Assembly: GCA_964545345.1 (NCBI GenBank)
Contig: CAZJFE010000008.1
Location: forward strand, 1-29,904
Length of the DNA: 29,904 bases
Source of the DNA: JAUSKF01 sp964545345
GTDB lineage: Bacteria; Patescibacteriota; Minisyncoccia; UBA6257; WO2-44-18
Direction of reading: 5' to 3'
In this document: piece after piece, positions 14,449 to 22,022 of the stretch
How positions within the stretch are numbered: position 1 is the first letter of the stretch
Layout: the number at the start of each line of letters is the position of its first letter
Made by a program: the position numbers and the translations under genes
The notes under the pieces: generated by a model
Seen by the model: only the letters and a program-made list of their open reading frames with translations
Databases searched by the model: none
Told to the model about the DNA's origin: nothing

Positions 14449-15936
14449 ATGAAAGAACGTGGATTCGCGCAGGTTTTACTTCTCGGCGCCTTACTGGCAG
14501 TCATTTTAGGAGTTGGAATTTACAGTCACCAAAGTCGCCTTGCTCTGGGCGACGACCAGAAAGCCCAGCCAGCCCAAGAAAATCCCAAAGAAAACCTAAT
14601 TAAAATGGGCGACGACAGTTACGACACAAAGGAACTGACGATCAACAAAGGCGACACGGTAACTTTTGAAAATATTGGAACTCAGCAACGCTGGCCGGCT
14701 TCCAATATCCATCCCTCACACAATATCTACCCGGAATTTGATTCCAAGAAAAAAATGGCTCCGGGAGAAAAATGGAGCTTTAAGTTTGACCAACCGGGAG
14801 TTTGGAAATTCCACGACCACCTCAGGCCGTCTATTCTCGGAGTGATCACGGTTAAAGGTGAAGCGCAAGCCGCTAAGGCGGAACCAAAAAAATCCTTGCC
14901 AAATCCTTCCGCAACCGACAGCGCGAAATTTAGTAAAACCAATATCATGGTGGCCCTAAAAACTGAGACCGAAATGAGGTATTGGTTAGAAACAGTTGGG
15001 CCGAAAAAGATTATGGAAAAACTGCTTGCCGACACCGGCGGCGGCTCGGTCGTGGACTGCCACCAGGAATCCCACACGGTGGGACGACTGGCTTACCAAA
15101 TTTACGGCGCGGTTGCCTTTAAAGACGGCAACGCCTCCTGTCACTCCGGCTACTATCACGGCGCGATTGAACAGCTCCTGAAAGAAAAAGGCACGACTAA
15201 CCTTTCCAAGGTTATCAATGAGGTCTGCGAAAGTTTCGCTACCCAATTTGGAATATTTGAATGTTTGCACGGAGTCGGACACGGCGTTTTGGCCTTTGAC
15301 GACTACGACATGCCGAAAGCCATCAAAACCTGCCAGCTCTTGAAAGACGCCTATTCCATTTCCTCCTGCTATGGCGGAATGTTTATGGAAAATATCGTTA
15401 CCGCCCAGGGATCTGGTGGCAGTAAAGATCATGAGACCAAGTGGGCGAGCACCGACCCTCATTTCCCCTGCAATAGCATTGATCAAAACTTTGAAGTGCA
15501 ATATCAGTGCTATCAGATGCAAACCAGCTGGATGCTCAGTTTATTTGATTACAACTTTGATCGGGTGCAAAAGGAGTGTTTCAAAGCCAGGGCGGATATG
15601 ATTGATGTCTGTTTCAAAAGCTTCGGCCGCGATGCCGCCGGTCATACTCTGCGCAATCCTTTCAAAATCAGAGACTTGTGCGCCAAAGTGCCGGATGTCC
15701 AAAACTATTACTATATCTGCGTTGTCGGAGCGACAAATGTGATCATTGATTTTTGGGGTGATGGACTAAGCACCCAGGCCACCGAACTTTGCCGAATCCT
15801 TCCTGAAACCGGTAAACGCTCTTGCTACACGACTCTGGCCAGCCGCCTGAATGATCTCTTCAACACCAAAGAACGCCGCCAGCTGATTTGTGATACTTTT
15901 GAAGCGGACTACAAAAACCTATGCGTGAACAACTAG
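14449..15936 (+). CDS. Exported protein with cupredoxin domain and Cys/His-rich domain
   Basis: 495 residues. Hydrophobic signal anchor at 5-25. Residues about 50-138 form a cupredoxin-like domain: IKMGDDSY, LTINKGDTVTF, H88-P-S-H91, then WKFH122-D-H124-LRPSILGVITV. The usual copper-ligand cysteine between the late histidines is missing, so this is not a blue (type 1) site; H88, H91, H122 and H124 are possible ligands. The larger C-terminal domain (about 160-495) has repeated Cys-His motifs: C204-H-x3-H209, C231-H-x4-H237 and C272-x-H274-x3-H278, plus over ten more cysteines, which suggests metal or heme binding or heavy disulfide bonding. I do not recognise this domain. It overlaps the GlmU-like gene by 16 bases and heads a three-gene unit. 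Confidence 0.75.
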   Translation: MKERGFAQVLLLGALLAVILGVGIYSHQSRLALGDDQKAQPAQENPKENLIKMGDDSYDTKELTINKGDTVTFENIGTQQRWPASNIHPSHNIYPEFDSKKKMAPGEKWSFKFDQPGVWKFHDHLRPSILGVITVKGEAQAAKAEPKKSLPNPSATDSAKFSKTNIMVALKTETEMRYWLETVGPKKIMEKLLADTGGGSVVDCHQESHTVGRLAYQIYGAVAFKDGNASCHSGYYHGAIEQLLKEKGTTNLSKVINEVCESFATQFGIFECLHGVGHGVLAFDDYDMPKAIKTCQLLKDAYSISSCYGGMFMENIVTAQGSGGSKDHETKWASTDPHFPCNSIDQNFEVQYQCYQMQTSWMLSLFDYNFDRVQKECFKARADMIDVCFKSFGRDAAGHTLRNPFKIRDLCAKVPDVQNYYYICVVGATNVIIDFWGDGLSTQATELCRILPETGKRSCYTTLASRLNDLFNTKERRQLICDTFEADYKNLCVNN

Positions 15937-16664
15937 TTATCTTGGCGGGCGGACAGGGTAAGCGAATGAATTCCGACCTACCTAAACCGCTGATCAAAAT
16001 TGCCGGAAAAACAATTATTGAAAATTTGTTGGAACGAATGCGCCCCCTATTCCCGCAACCGGTGATCGTGATTGGATATAAAGGTAATTTGATTAAAGAA
16101 TCACTCGGCTCTTCCTATATATACGCCGAACAGAAGGAGCAAAAAGGTACCTCCGACGCCCTGCTGGCGGCTAAGGAGGCGTTGGCCGGAGTAGAAACCG
16201 TCGCAGTTATGCCCGGAGATCATCCGCTGGTCAGTTTAGAAACTATTCGGGAGTTATTAAATTTGATTCGAGAGAAGAAAACCGTGATGACTCTGGCTAC
16301 GCTAAAATTCCAGGATTTTGAAAATGAAGGAAAGGTGATGGCGCGGGCGGGGCGAATTATTCGCAACGCGGACGGTTCGGTAAATAGAATCGTGGAATTC
16401 AAAGACGCCACCGAGGAAGAACGAAAAATCACCGAAATTAATCCCAGCTATTATTGCTTTGATACCAAATGGCTGTGGGAAAATATCGGCAAAATTACCC
16501 CAAATAACGCGGCAAAAGAATATTATCTGACCGATCTTCTGGGAATCGCCACCGAGCAGGGTCATAAAGTCTATTCCGTGGAAGTAAAAAACCCTTTTGA
16601 AGGCATGGGAGTAAATACCCCGGAAGAATTGGCAGTAGTTGAAAATTACCTGAAAAAATCCTAA
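15921..16664 (+). CDS. GlmU-like nucleotidyltransferase (uridylyltransferase domain only)
   Basis: 247 residues. The N-terminal LAGGQGKRMNSDLPKPL (8-24) is the sugar-phosphate nucleotidyltransferase signature, with K22 the conserved lysine. EQKGTSDALLAAKEAL and VMPGDHPLV are the base- and metal-binding strands, and EINPSYYCFD plus NNAAKEYYLTDLL are typical of the uridylyltransferase half of GlmU. The left-handed helix acetyltransferase half is absent, so it would make UDP-GlcNAc (or a related sugar nucleotide) from a preformed sugar 1-phosphate. A separate acetyltransferase may lie elsewhere. The start overlaps the upstream stop by 16 bases without a Shine-Dalgarno sequence, which implies coupling. 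Confidence 0.85.
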   Translation: MREQLVILAGGQGKRMNSDLPKPLIKIAGKTIIENLLERMRPLFPQPVIVIGYKGNLIKESLGSSYIYAEQKEQKGTSDALLAAKEALAGVETVAVMPGDHPLVSLETIRELLNLIREKKTVMTLATLKFQDFENEGKVMARAGRIIRNADGSVNRIVEFKDATEEERKITEINPSYYCFDTKWLWENIGKITPNNAAKEYYLTDLLGIATEQGHKVYSVEVKNPFEGMGVNTPEELAVVENYLKKS

Positions 16665-16693
16665 TATAGCGTCAGCTCTGGAGGAGCCAGAAA

Positions 16694-17506
16694 TTGAGAA
16701 TCGCGATTCTGATTCCCTGCTACAACAACGCCAAAACGATCGTGTCGGTCATCAATAACATTCACGATATAATGGAACGGCCTTTTCTGTCAGATGACTG
16801 CTACATCCGGGTGGTCAATGATGGCTCAACAGATGAAACCAACAAAATACTTCAAGATTACCTGAAAACTGCCAAGCGTGGAGATAACTTAAGTGTGGAT
16901 TCCTGGGCGGCTAATGAAGGAGTGGGCGCTGTTACCAAAAAGGGTCTAACGATCCTCTCCGGAGAAAAGAAAAAGTTTGATCTTGTTATCAAACTTGATG
17001 GCGATGGCCAACACAATCCGTTCGCGCTAACGGAAATGATCACACAACTAAGATTTGGCGCCGATCTGGTGATTGCTTCCCGCTTTCATGAAGAGTCGGA
17101 ACAAGTGAATACTCCGATTGATCGCCTGCTGTTGAACCGGGTCTTCGCCGGAGTGGTGAGAGAAATCACCGGTTGGAAGATTACCGACGCCAGAAGCGGC
17201 TTTATGGGAATGAAATGGAAATACGCTAAAGCGATGACGCCACAACTGATTACTAAACGCTATGGCATCCCAATGGAAATTGTCCTGCGACTTTGGAAAA
17301 TGAATCCGGAGGCAAAGGTGACGGAAATCCCCCATCCAGCGCTTTATGGAGGTGAATCGCTCACCAAAGATCATCGGCGGCGATATCAGGATGGCGGCGA
17401 AACGATTGAGCAAAAATCCGCTCGGGTCGCCGAAGCTTACGCGGCCGTCCTGCGAGTACTGGAAGATATGAAAGTTGATTCAAAGAAATTGCAAACGCCT
17501 AGCTAA
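16694..17506 (+). CDS. Glycosyltransferase family 2 (dolichyl-phosphate sugar synthase-like)
   Basis: 270 residues, TTG start at 16694 supported by GGAGGAG seven bases upstream. ILIPCYNNAKTI (5-16) is the first GT-A strand, ND43-GSTDE48 is the nucleotide-binding motif, and KLD102-G-D104-GQH is the DxD metal site followed by the QHNP typical of polyprenyl-phosphate mannosyl/glucosyltransferases. VIASRF, then the acceptor region with DARSGFMGMKW and RYGIPMEIVLRLW, complete the domain. No membrane helices are present at the C terminus, so it is a single-domain DPM1-like enzyme acting at the inner membrane face. It probably works with the GlmU-like enzyme just upstream. Its TAA stop is exactly the loop of the terminator. 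Confidence 0.87.
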   Translation: MRIAILIPCYNNAKTIVSVINNIHDIMERPFLSDDCYIRVVNDGSTDETNKILQDYLKTAKRGDNLSVDSWAANEGVGAVTKKGLTILSGEKKKFDLVIKLDGDGQHNPFALTEMITQLRFGADLVIASRFHEESEQVNTPIDRLLLNRVFAGVVREITGWKITDARSGFMGMKWKYAKAMTPQLITKRYGIPMEIVLRLWKMNPEAKVTEIPHPALYGGESLTKDHRRRYQDGGETIEQKSARVAEAYAAVLRVLEDMKVDSKKLQTPS

Positions 17507-17521
17507 GCTAGGCGTTTTTTT
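17493..17521 (+). terminator. Terminator whose loop is the GT2 stop codon
   Basis: AAACGCCTAGC (17493-17503) pairs perfectly with GCTAGGCGTTT (17507-17517); the three-base loop TAA is the stop codon. Seven T from 17515. Confidence 0.9.
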
Positions 17522-17537
17522 GTTGGGAAATTTTAGA

Positions 17538-17543
17538 TATAAT
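17538..17543 (+). promoter_or_regulatory. -10 box for the histidine phosphatase gene
   Basis: TATAAT 43 bases before the ATG. The -35 position falls in the T-run of the previous terminator. AAAGG lies 11 bases before the start. Confidence 0.5.
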
Positions 17544-17586
17544 GTAGTCAGTTCCTGAAAATTCTCAATAGAAAGGTAAAAACCGA

Positions 17587-18393
17587 ATGGCAATGCCACG
17601 CGATCTGCTTTTGGTGCGACATGGAGAGTCCGAACAAAATATCGCGAAAAAGAAATCCAAGAAGGGTGACCATAGTTTATTCACCAAAGAATTCCGGGGG
17701 CGACATAACTCAACTTTCCGGCTGACCGATAAAGGCCGAAAACAGGCGGAAACCGCCGGAAACTACATCCGGAAGAATCTTGGCGATAATTTCTATCGGT
17801 ACTATGTCTCCGAATACTCTCGCGCTCTGGAAACTGCGGCGCTCCTGAAACTGCCACTAGCCAAATGGCGGATGGAATTCTATTTGAGGGAGCGCGACTG
17901 GGGCAAACTGGATGTGGTTTCCGAGGAAGATAAAAGCACGATCTTTAAAGAAGCGATGGAACAGCGAAAACGCGACGGATTCTTCTGGCGACCGCCGGGC
18001 GGAGAATCAATGTCGGCGGTCTGCTTGAGATGGGATCGCTTTATGAACACGCTGGCGCGCGAATGCGACGGCGACGGTAGAGTCATCGTGGTTTGTCACG
18101 GTGAAGTAATGTGGGCCGCCCGGGTACGGATGGAAAAGATGTCGCACCGGGATTATCAGGCGCTAGAGGCCTCGCCCCGGTCGCAGGACAAAATCCACAA
18201 CTGCCAGATTCTGCACTACACCAGAGAAAATCCGGGAACTAGGAAGCTCTCTAAACATTTCGGCTGGATGATGTCGGTCTGCCCGACTGATCTCTCCCGC
18301 TCCAGCAACATCTGGGTTCCGATTCAACGCAAAGAATACACTAACGCTGAAATTCAAAAAATCGCGGAAGAAAATCCGAGAATGATTCAATAA
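17587..18393 (+). CDS. Histidine phosphatase superfamily protein (phosphoglycerate mutase-like)
   Basis: 268 residues. LLLVR11-H12-GESEQN is the catalytic RHG motif with H12 the phospho-accepting histidine. YVSEYSRALETAALL holds the second arginine, E103-R-D-like LRERDWGKLD the acid, and VVCH171-GEVMWAA the second catalytic histidine. The superfamily includes cofactor-dependent phosphoglycerate mutases and many phosphatases. The unusual insert at residues 18-35 (lysine-rich) and the long C terminus argue against a standard glycolytic mutase; a broad phosphatase is more likely. In-frame ATGs at 17587 and 17593 are both possible. Own promoter and terminator. Confidence 0.88.
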   Translation: MAMPRDLLLVRHGESEQNIAKKKSKKGDHSLFTKEFRGRHNSTFRLTDKGRKQAETAGNYIRKNLGDNFYRYYVSEYSRALETAALLKLPLAKWRMEFYLRERDWGKLDVVSEEDKSTIFKEAMEQRKRDGFFWRPPGGESMSAVCLRWDRFMNTLARECDGDGRVIVVCHGEVMWAARVRMEKMSHRDYQALEASPRSQDKIHNCQILHYTRENPGTRKLSKHFGWMMSVCPTDLSRSSNIWVPIQRKEYTNAEIQKIAEENPRMIQ

Positions 18394-18395
18394 AA

Positions 18396-18425
18396 AGCCA
18401 CCCTACGCAGGGTGGCTGATTTTTT
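18396..18425. terminator. Bidirectional terminator overlapping the desaturase stop
   Basis: AGCCACCC (18396-18403) pairs with GGGTGGCT (18410-18417), with T-runs on both sides. The desaturase TAG (18403-18405, minus strand) overlaps the loop, and its last codons form one arm. Confidence 0.9.
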
Positions 18426-19179
18426 GCTTTTCCAGTCTTTCATTGATCGTCGGCTTAATTTGAGCGGCCAACTTCAGCTTGATCAAAACCCAGATCACTA
18501 CCCAGGAAGGATCAAATTCGCTCTTGAGAAATCCCAACTTCGGCGAATTCTGATCGTGATGATGATTGTTGTGCCAACCCTCGCCAGCGCCGAGCCAACC
18601 CAAAAATGGAACGTTGGTAGCCGTATTATCATCAAAATTCTTGTATCCTCGAGCGTGCCCGACGCTATTGATACCGGCCGCCGTTCTCAAATAGAGATAA
18701 AGTTGGGCCACGAATGCTACGGCTCCCATCAGAAGACCCCACCAGCCGTAAAATGCTCCGAAAAACACCATCGTGAAAACTAGGCCAAACGATACTCCCA
18801 ATGGTCCGTTTTCCAAAATAACGTCGGCTTTCGTCTTCGGAATTCCCCAGCAATATTCTTCCACGAGCTTCTGATCGTTGGCCGCCTCCGTATAATACTT
18901 TTCATGCGTCCAGAAAAGTTTCCAAAGCCCGATCAATAGCGGGCTGTGAGGATCGCCTTCCACGTCAGTAAACCGATGATGCTTGCGATGGACCGCTACC
19001 CAGCTTCTCATTGCCTGCCAGGTGAACATCCAGAGCCAAACCCGCATTACAAAGGCGAGCGCCGGAACCAGTTTAATGCCCTGATGCGTCATCGCCCGGT
19101 GCAAATAAATAGATGTGAGTAAACCATCAATCTGATGCGTAACCAAAACATACAAAATCGCGGTGATGAAGGGGTTCAT
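18403..19179 (-). CDS. Acyl-CoA/fatty acid desaturase (delta-9 type)
   Basis: 258 residues, membrane-bound di-iron desaturase. The three histidine boxes are intact: H27-RAMT-H32, H64-RK-H67-H68 and HNNHH near residue 207. Hydrophobic spans lie before box 1, between boxes 1 and 2, and around 125-170. It puts a double bond into acyl chains bound to CoA or lipid, needing an electron donor (not visible here). It is shorter than most relatives, mainly at the N terminus, where it starts nearly at the first membrane span. It lies 36 bases after the ABC-F gene on the same strand, so they are probably co-transcribed. If the host lacks fatty acid synthesis, it would act on scavenged lipids; that is inference. 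Confidence 0.9.
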   Translation of the reverse strand: MNPFITAILYVLVTHQIDGLLTSIYLHRAMTHQGIKLVPALAFVMRVWLWMFTWQAMRSWVAVHRKHHRFTDVEGDPHSPLLIGLWKLFWTHEKYYTEAANDQKLVEEYCWGIPKTKADVILENGPLGVSFGLVFTMVFFGAFYGWWGLLMGAVAFVAQLYLYLRTAAGINSVGHARGYKNFDDNTATNVPFLGWLGAGEGWHNNHHHDQNSPKLGFLKSEFDPSWVVIWVLIKLKLAAQIKPTINERLEKQKISHPA

Positions 19180-19215
19180 CTGGCCCGTGTTAAAGATACT
19201 GGCTTTAAGATAGCA

Positions 19216-20736
19216 CTAAATCTCCCCTAAATCTAACGTGTGGTCAAAATCAATCTTATCTGCAAAATCTTTCATGTGGCTAACTAAAATCAACGCTCCC
19301 TCATACTTACTCACGGCTTCGGCAATCACCGGCAGATGGCGGAAATTAATGTGGTTAGTCGGCTCATCTAAAATCAATAATCCGGGACGCTGTAAAATAA
19401 ATCGGGCGAAGCAAAGCAGACCCTTCTGGCCTTCAGACAACGAACCGACTTTGTTTTTTAAAATCGCGTCAGTCAGCAAAAAGTTAGCGGCAGTAGCCCG
19501 CAACGTCTCCTCACTGCCGCCTTGCATCACCTCCGCCAAAGATTCGTAAACGGTTTTCTCAAAATCCAAATTCAAAAAATCTTGCTTGTAGTAACCAATC
19601 TTCACGCCGTCAGCAATTTCCGCCCCCTTAGCTTTATTGTTAGCCAAAAGTTCCAAAAAGGTAGTTTTACCGATGCCGTTCGGGCCTTTAATCAGCAATT
19701 TATTTTTCCTCTTTAAGACGATATTAGTCTTTTTCTGAACAGGTTTATGGTTCTTGATCACCGAGACTCCCTTAATCTCAAGGATCTTCCATTCCGGCAA
19801 TTCAGAATTCTCAAAAGTCTGCACCGGAATCATGAAGTGATTGATGGTCTTGTCCTCTTTCCGGGTATCCACCAGTTGAGATTCCAGCTCCTCAATCGCC
19901 TCGCGCATCTTCCGAGCCACATCGCGCATCTTGCCTCCTTTCTGGGCAAAGAAATTGAACTGATCCTTGCGATTAGCAATATCTCGCTCCAAGCGGACAT
20001 TCTCTTTGCGCTCTCGTTCAATCCGGCGAGTAATTTCCGTTACTACATCAAAATAATCACCCACGTATTGCTCTACCTGCTTGAGAAAAGAATCCAAATA
20101 CAAAACTCCGTGGGTAAAGGAATTCAAAAATTGCGCGTCGTGGGAAATGACAATGCAGGTTTTTTCATAATCCGCTAAGAACTTTGTTAACCGCTCGATC
20201 CCCTCTTTGTCTAAATTGTTCGTCGGCTCATCCAATAACAAAATATCCGGGTTTTGAATTAACGCGAATGCCAGCAATAATCGCGCCTGTTGACCACCGG
20301 AAAACTCCCCAACTTTCTTTTTCAAATCGGCGCTAGGTAAATTGACTACCGCCAAAATTTTCTTAACCCGCGGCTCAATATCATAAACTTTTCCCTTAAA
20401 AGCTTTTTCAAAATATTCAATGATAGATAATTCCAACTGATCACGCGGAATCGCCTGCATCGCCCGGGCAATCGTCGCTCCTCCCCGAATATTAATTTTT
20501 CCCTCTTCCGGTTCAATCTCCCCGGCGATCAATCGGAATAGCGTACTCTTACCGGCGCCGTTTTGACCCATTAAAGTAACTTTCGCGCGATCGCGAAGAG
20601 AAAAAGTGGCGTTTTCCAATAGCGGTTTCAGCGCCGCGTAACCAAAAGTTACCTTGTCAAAGCGCAGGACAACGTCACCATGATCATAATTTTTTGCCGG
20701 TTTTTGAGCCGGTTTTTCTTGTTTTTCTTTGGCCAT
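19216..20736 (-). CDS. ABC-F family ATPase
   Basis: 506 residues from the ATG at 20736, which has TGGAG eight bases upstream; the frame continues to 20904 but that part overlaps a terminator and the gene before it. Two ABC domains with no membrane part. The first has Walker A GQNGAGKST, signature FSGGQQ and Walker B LLLDEPTNNLD. The linker contains the basic coiled-coil typical of ABC-F (TRRIERERKENVRLERD). The second has GPNGIGKTT, a changed signature LSEGQK and LILDEPTNHIN, where the usual D-loop Asp is Asn. ABC-F proteins act on ribosomes in translation control or antibiotic resistance; which type cannot be told. The changed second site may reduce its hydrolysis. Confidence 0.9.
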   Translation of the reverse strand: MAKEKQEKPAQKPAKNYDHGDVVLRFDKVTFGYAALKPLLENATFSLRDRAKVTLMGQNGAGKSTLFRLIAGEIEPEEGKINIRGGATIARAMQAIPRDQLELSIIEYFEKAFKGKVYDIEPRVKKILAVVNLPSADLKKKVGEFSGGQQARLLLAFALIQNPDILLLDEPTNNLDKEGIERLTKFLADYEKTCIVISHDAQFLNSFTHGVLYLDSFLKQVEQYVGDYFDVVTEITRRIERERKENVRLERDIANRKDQFNFFAQKGGKMRDVARKMREAIEELESQLVDTRKEDKTINHFMIPVQTFENSELPEWKILEIKGVSVIKNHKPVQKKTNIVLKRKNKLLIKGPNGIGKTTFLELLANNKAKGAEIADGVKIGYYKQDFLNLDFEKTVYESLAEVMQGGSEETLRATAANFLLTDAILKNKVGSLSEGQKGLLCFARFILQRPGLLILDEPTNHINFRHLPVIAEAVSKYEGALILVSHMKDFADKIDFDHTLDLGEI

Positions 20737-20763
20737 AAATTTAACTCCATCTAACGTTGTGTA

Positions 20764-20769
20764 ATTATA
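20764..20769 (-). promoter_or_regulatory. -10 box for the ABC-F gene
   Basis: TATAAT on the minus strand, 27 bases before the ATG at 20736, with a weak TTTCAA 16 bases upstream (20786-20791). Confidence 0.45.
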
Positions 20770-20792
20770 ACAGATTTTTTTGATTTTGAAAA

Positions 20793-20817
20793 CCCCCTCC
20801 GCGAATCGCGGAGGGGG
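20793..20817 (-). terminator. Terminator of the 20825 gene
   Basis: A perfect 11-bp GC-rich stem (20793-20803 with 20807-20817, three-base loop), followed on the minus strand by TTTT. Confidence 0.8.
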
Positions 20818-20824
20818 CATAGGT

Positions 20825-21418
20825 TTAATCCAGAGGACTCCAATTTTCCAAAAGCCCGGAATCCGGCAAGAGGCAAAAGGCCTGAAAGAAATCCCTGCTT
20901 TCAACTCCTCTGTTCGCTGAGCTCAAAAAGTGCGGATTGCTCAAAATCTTAGCCATCTTCTCGCTAACAGGAGAATTCTTCAAACCGGATCCGGCAATTA
21001 CCAGGCCAACCGGTTCTTCCGGAAGCGGATCCCACAAGAAAGCCGGACGCTCAATAGTTGCCGCGCCTTTATGCGTAGTCAGCAATCGCGGAGTACTCTG
21101 AGCAGCTTGCCAGGCGCGAATTCCACCACTGCTCGCGACGTTAATACTGCAATCCGATCCCTTCTTTTTAATCAAAATATTCAGCGTGGAAACCTGATCC
21201 GCGACCAAACCCAGACGTCCACCCAATTTTTCATAAGCAACCTTGAAGGCCCGAATCTCCGAACGTTCCGACATCGCTTCAGTAGCGGCGAAGAAATCTT
21301 TCCAAAACTTTTCCGTTTCCGAATCCAAGTCAATCTTGCCGTCGCCGCCGTCAAAATAGCTGATCACCTCCCACTTGCCACTAGGATCGTGTTCGTGAAA
21401 ATATCCGTCCCGTTTCAT
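20825..21418 (-). CDS. Hypothetical protein (197 aa)
   Basis: No family recognised. Soluble by composition, no signal peptide. The N terminus MKRDGYFHEHDPSGKWEVISYFDGG reads like a small beta domain, followed by an acidic helical part and a middle with GGRLGLVADQVSTLNILIKKKG. The start is firm: AGAGGAGG lies five bases before the ATG, and a promoter is at 21448-21475. Terminator follows directly. It is a single-gene unit; context gives no hint of function. Confidence 0.72.
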   Translation of the reverse strand: MKRDGYFHEHDPSGKWEVISYFDGGDGKIDLDSETEKFWKDFFAATEAMSERSEIRAFKVAYEKLGGRLGLVADQVSTLNILIKKKGSDCSINVASSGGIRAWQAAQSTPRLLTTHKGAATIERPAFLWDPLPEEPVGLVIAGSGLKNSPVSEKMAKILSNPHFLSSANRGVESRDFFQAFCLLPDSGLLENWSPLD

Positions 21419-21447
21419 CTAATCCTCCTCTTAAATAGCCAAGGGAT

Positions 21448-21475
21448 ATTCTATCATCAAAAACGGTTTTTGCAA
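21448..21475 (-). promoter_or_regulatory. Promoter for the 20825 gene
   Basis: TTGCAA (21470-21475) and TAGAAT (21448-21453) on the minus strand, 16 bases apart. It abuts the divergent promoter at 21476-21484. Confidence 0.6.
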
Positions 21476-21484
21476 TGGTATAAT
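21476..21484 (+). promoter_or_regulatory. Extended -10 promoter, leaderless start of the DUF456 gene
   Basis: TGGTATAAT, with the ATG at 21491 only six bases after the hexamer, so the transcript should begin at the start codon. No ribosome binding site exists. Confidence 0.62.
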
Positions 21485-21490
21485 AAAAAT

Positions 21491-21976
21491 ATGTTTGGCG
21501 AAGTAATTTTGATTCTTGTGGTAGTGGCGCTGTTGATGATCGGCCTAGCTGGAATTTTTTTGCCTTTTCTACCCGGCGTTCCGCTGGCCTGGCTTGGAAT
21601 CTTTATTTACGCCTACGCTAAGGATTTCACGCCGATTTCCCTAAAAACTGTCCTTATTCTTTTGGGATTAACCGCTTTCACCCTAGTCGTTGATTTCGCC
21701 GCTCCGATGATCGGCGCCAAAAAATATCATGCTAGCAAATTCGGAGTCCTCGGCTCTTCATTGGGGTTGTTACTCGGTTTGATCATCCTCGGCCCGATCG
21801 GTATTATTGCCGGCCCATTCGTCGGCGCTTTACTGGGAGAACTAATAGCTGGCCGCAAGTCCCAGGAAGCCATTCATTCCGCCACCGGAGCGCTGATCGG
21901 ATTTTTGGCCGGCTCTCTGATTAAATTGATTATCGTGCTGGTGATGATCGGATTCTTCGTTGCTTCCTTGTTCTAA
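21491..21976 (+). CDS. DUF456 family membrane protein
   Basis: 161 residues from the ATG at 21491; the frame stays open far upstream but the promoter fixes the start. Four to five hydrophobic spans, rich in glycine. GIFLPFLPGVPLAWLGIFIYA and the repeated glycine-zipper helices (LGSSLGLLLGLIILGPIGIIAGPFVGALLGEL) are typical of DUF456, a family of small inner-membrane proteins of unknown role. Together with obgE 46 bases downstream it may form one transcript, as no terminator lies between; the gap contains two TGTTGTAAGT copies 21 bases apart. Confidence 0.85.
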   Translation: MFGEVILILVVVALLMIGLAGIFLPFLPGVPLAWLGIFIYAYAKDFTPISLKTVLILLGLTAFTLVVDFAAPMIGAKKYHASKFGVLGSSLGLLLGLIILGPIGIIAGPFVGALLGELIAGRKSQEAIHSATGALIGFLAGSLIKLIIVLVMIGFFVASLF

Positions 21977-22022
21977 TGTTCCCTGTTGTAAGTCGTAGGT
22001 CGTTTGTTGTAAGTTATACTCC

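Noticed and set aside
20737..20904. N-terminal extension of the ABC-F protein
   Set aside because: It crosses a strong terminator and the end of the previous gene; the ATG at 20736 has a ribosome binding site.
20930..21490. Upstream extension of the DUF456 gene
   Set aside because: It is antisense to the 20825 gene and lies upstream of the extended -10 promoter at 21476-21484.
21983..22013. TGTTGTAAGT repeated twice as a start of a CRISPR or regulatory array
   Set aside because: Only two short copies with no spacer structure; no CRISPR array is visible anywhere in the window.
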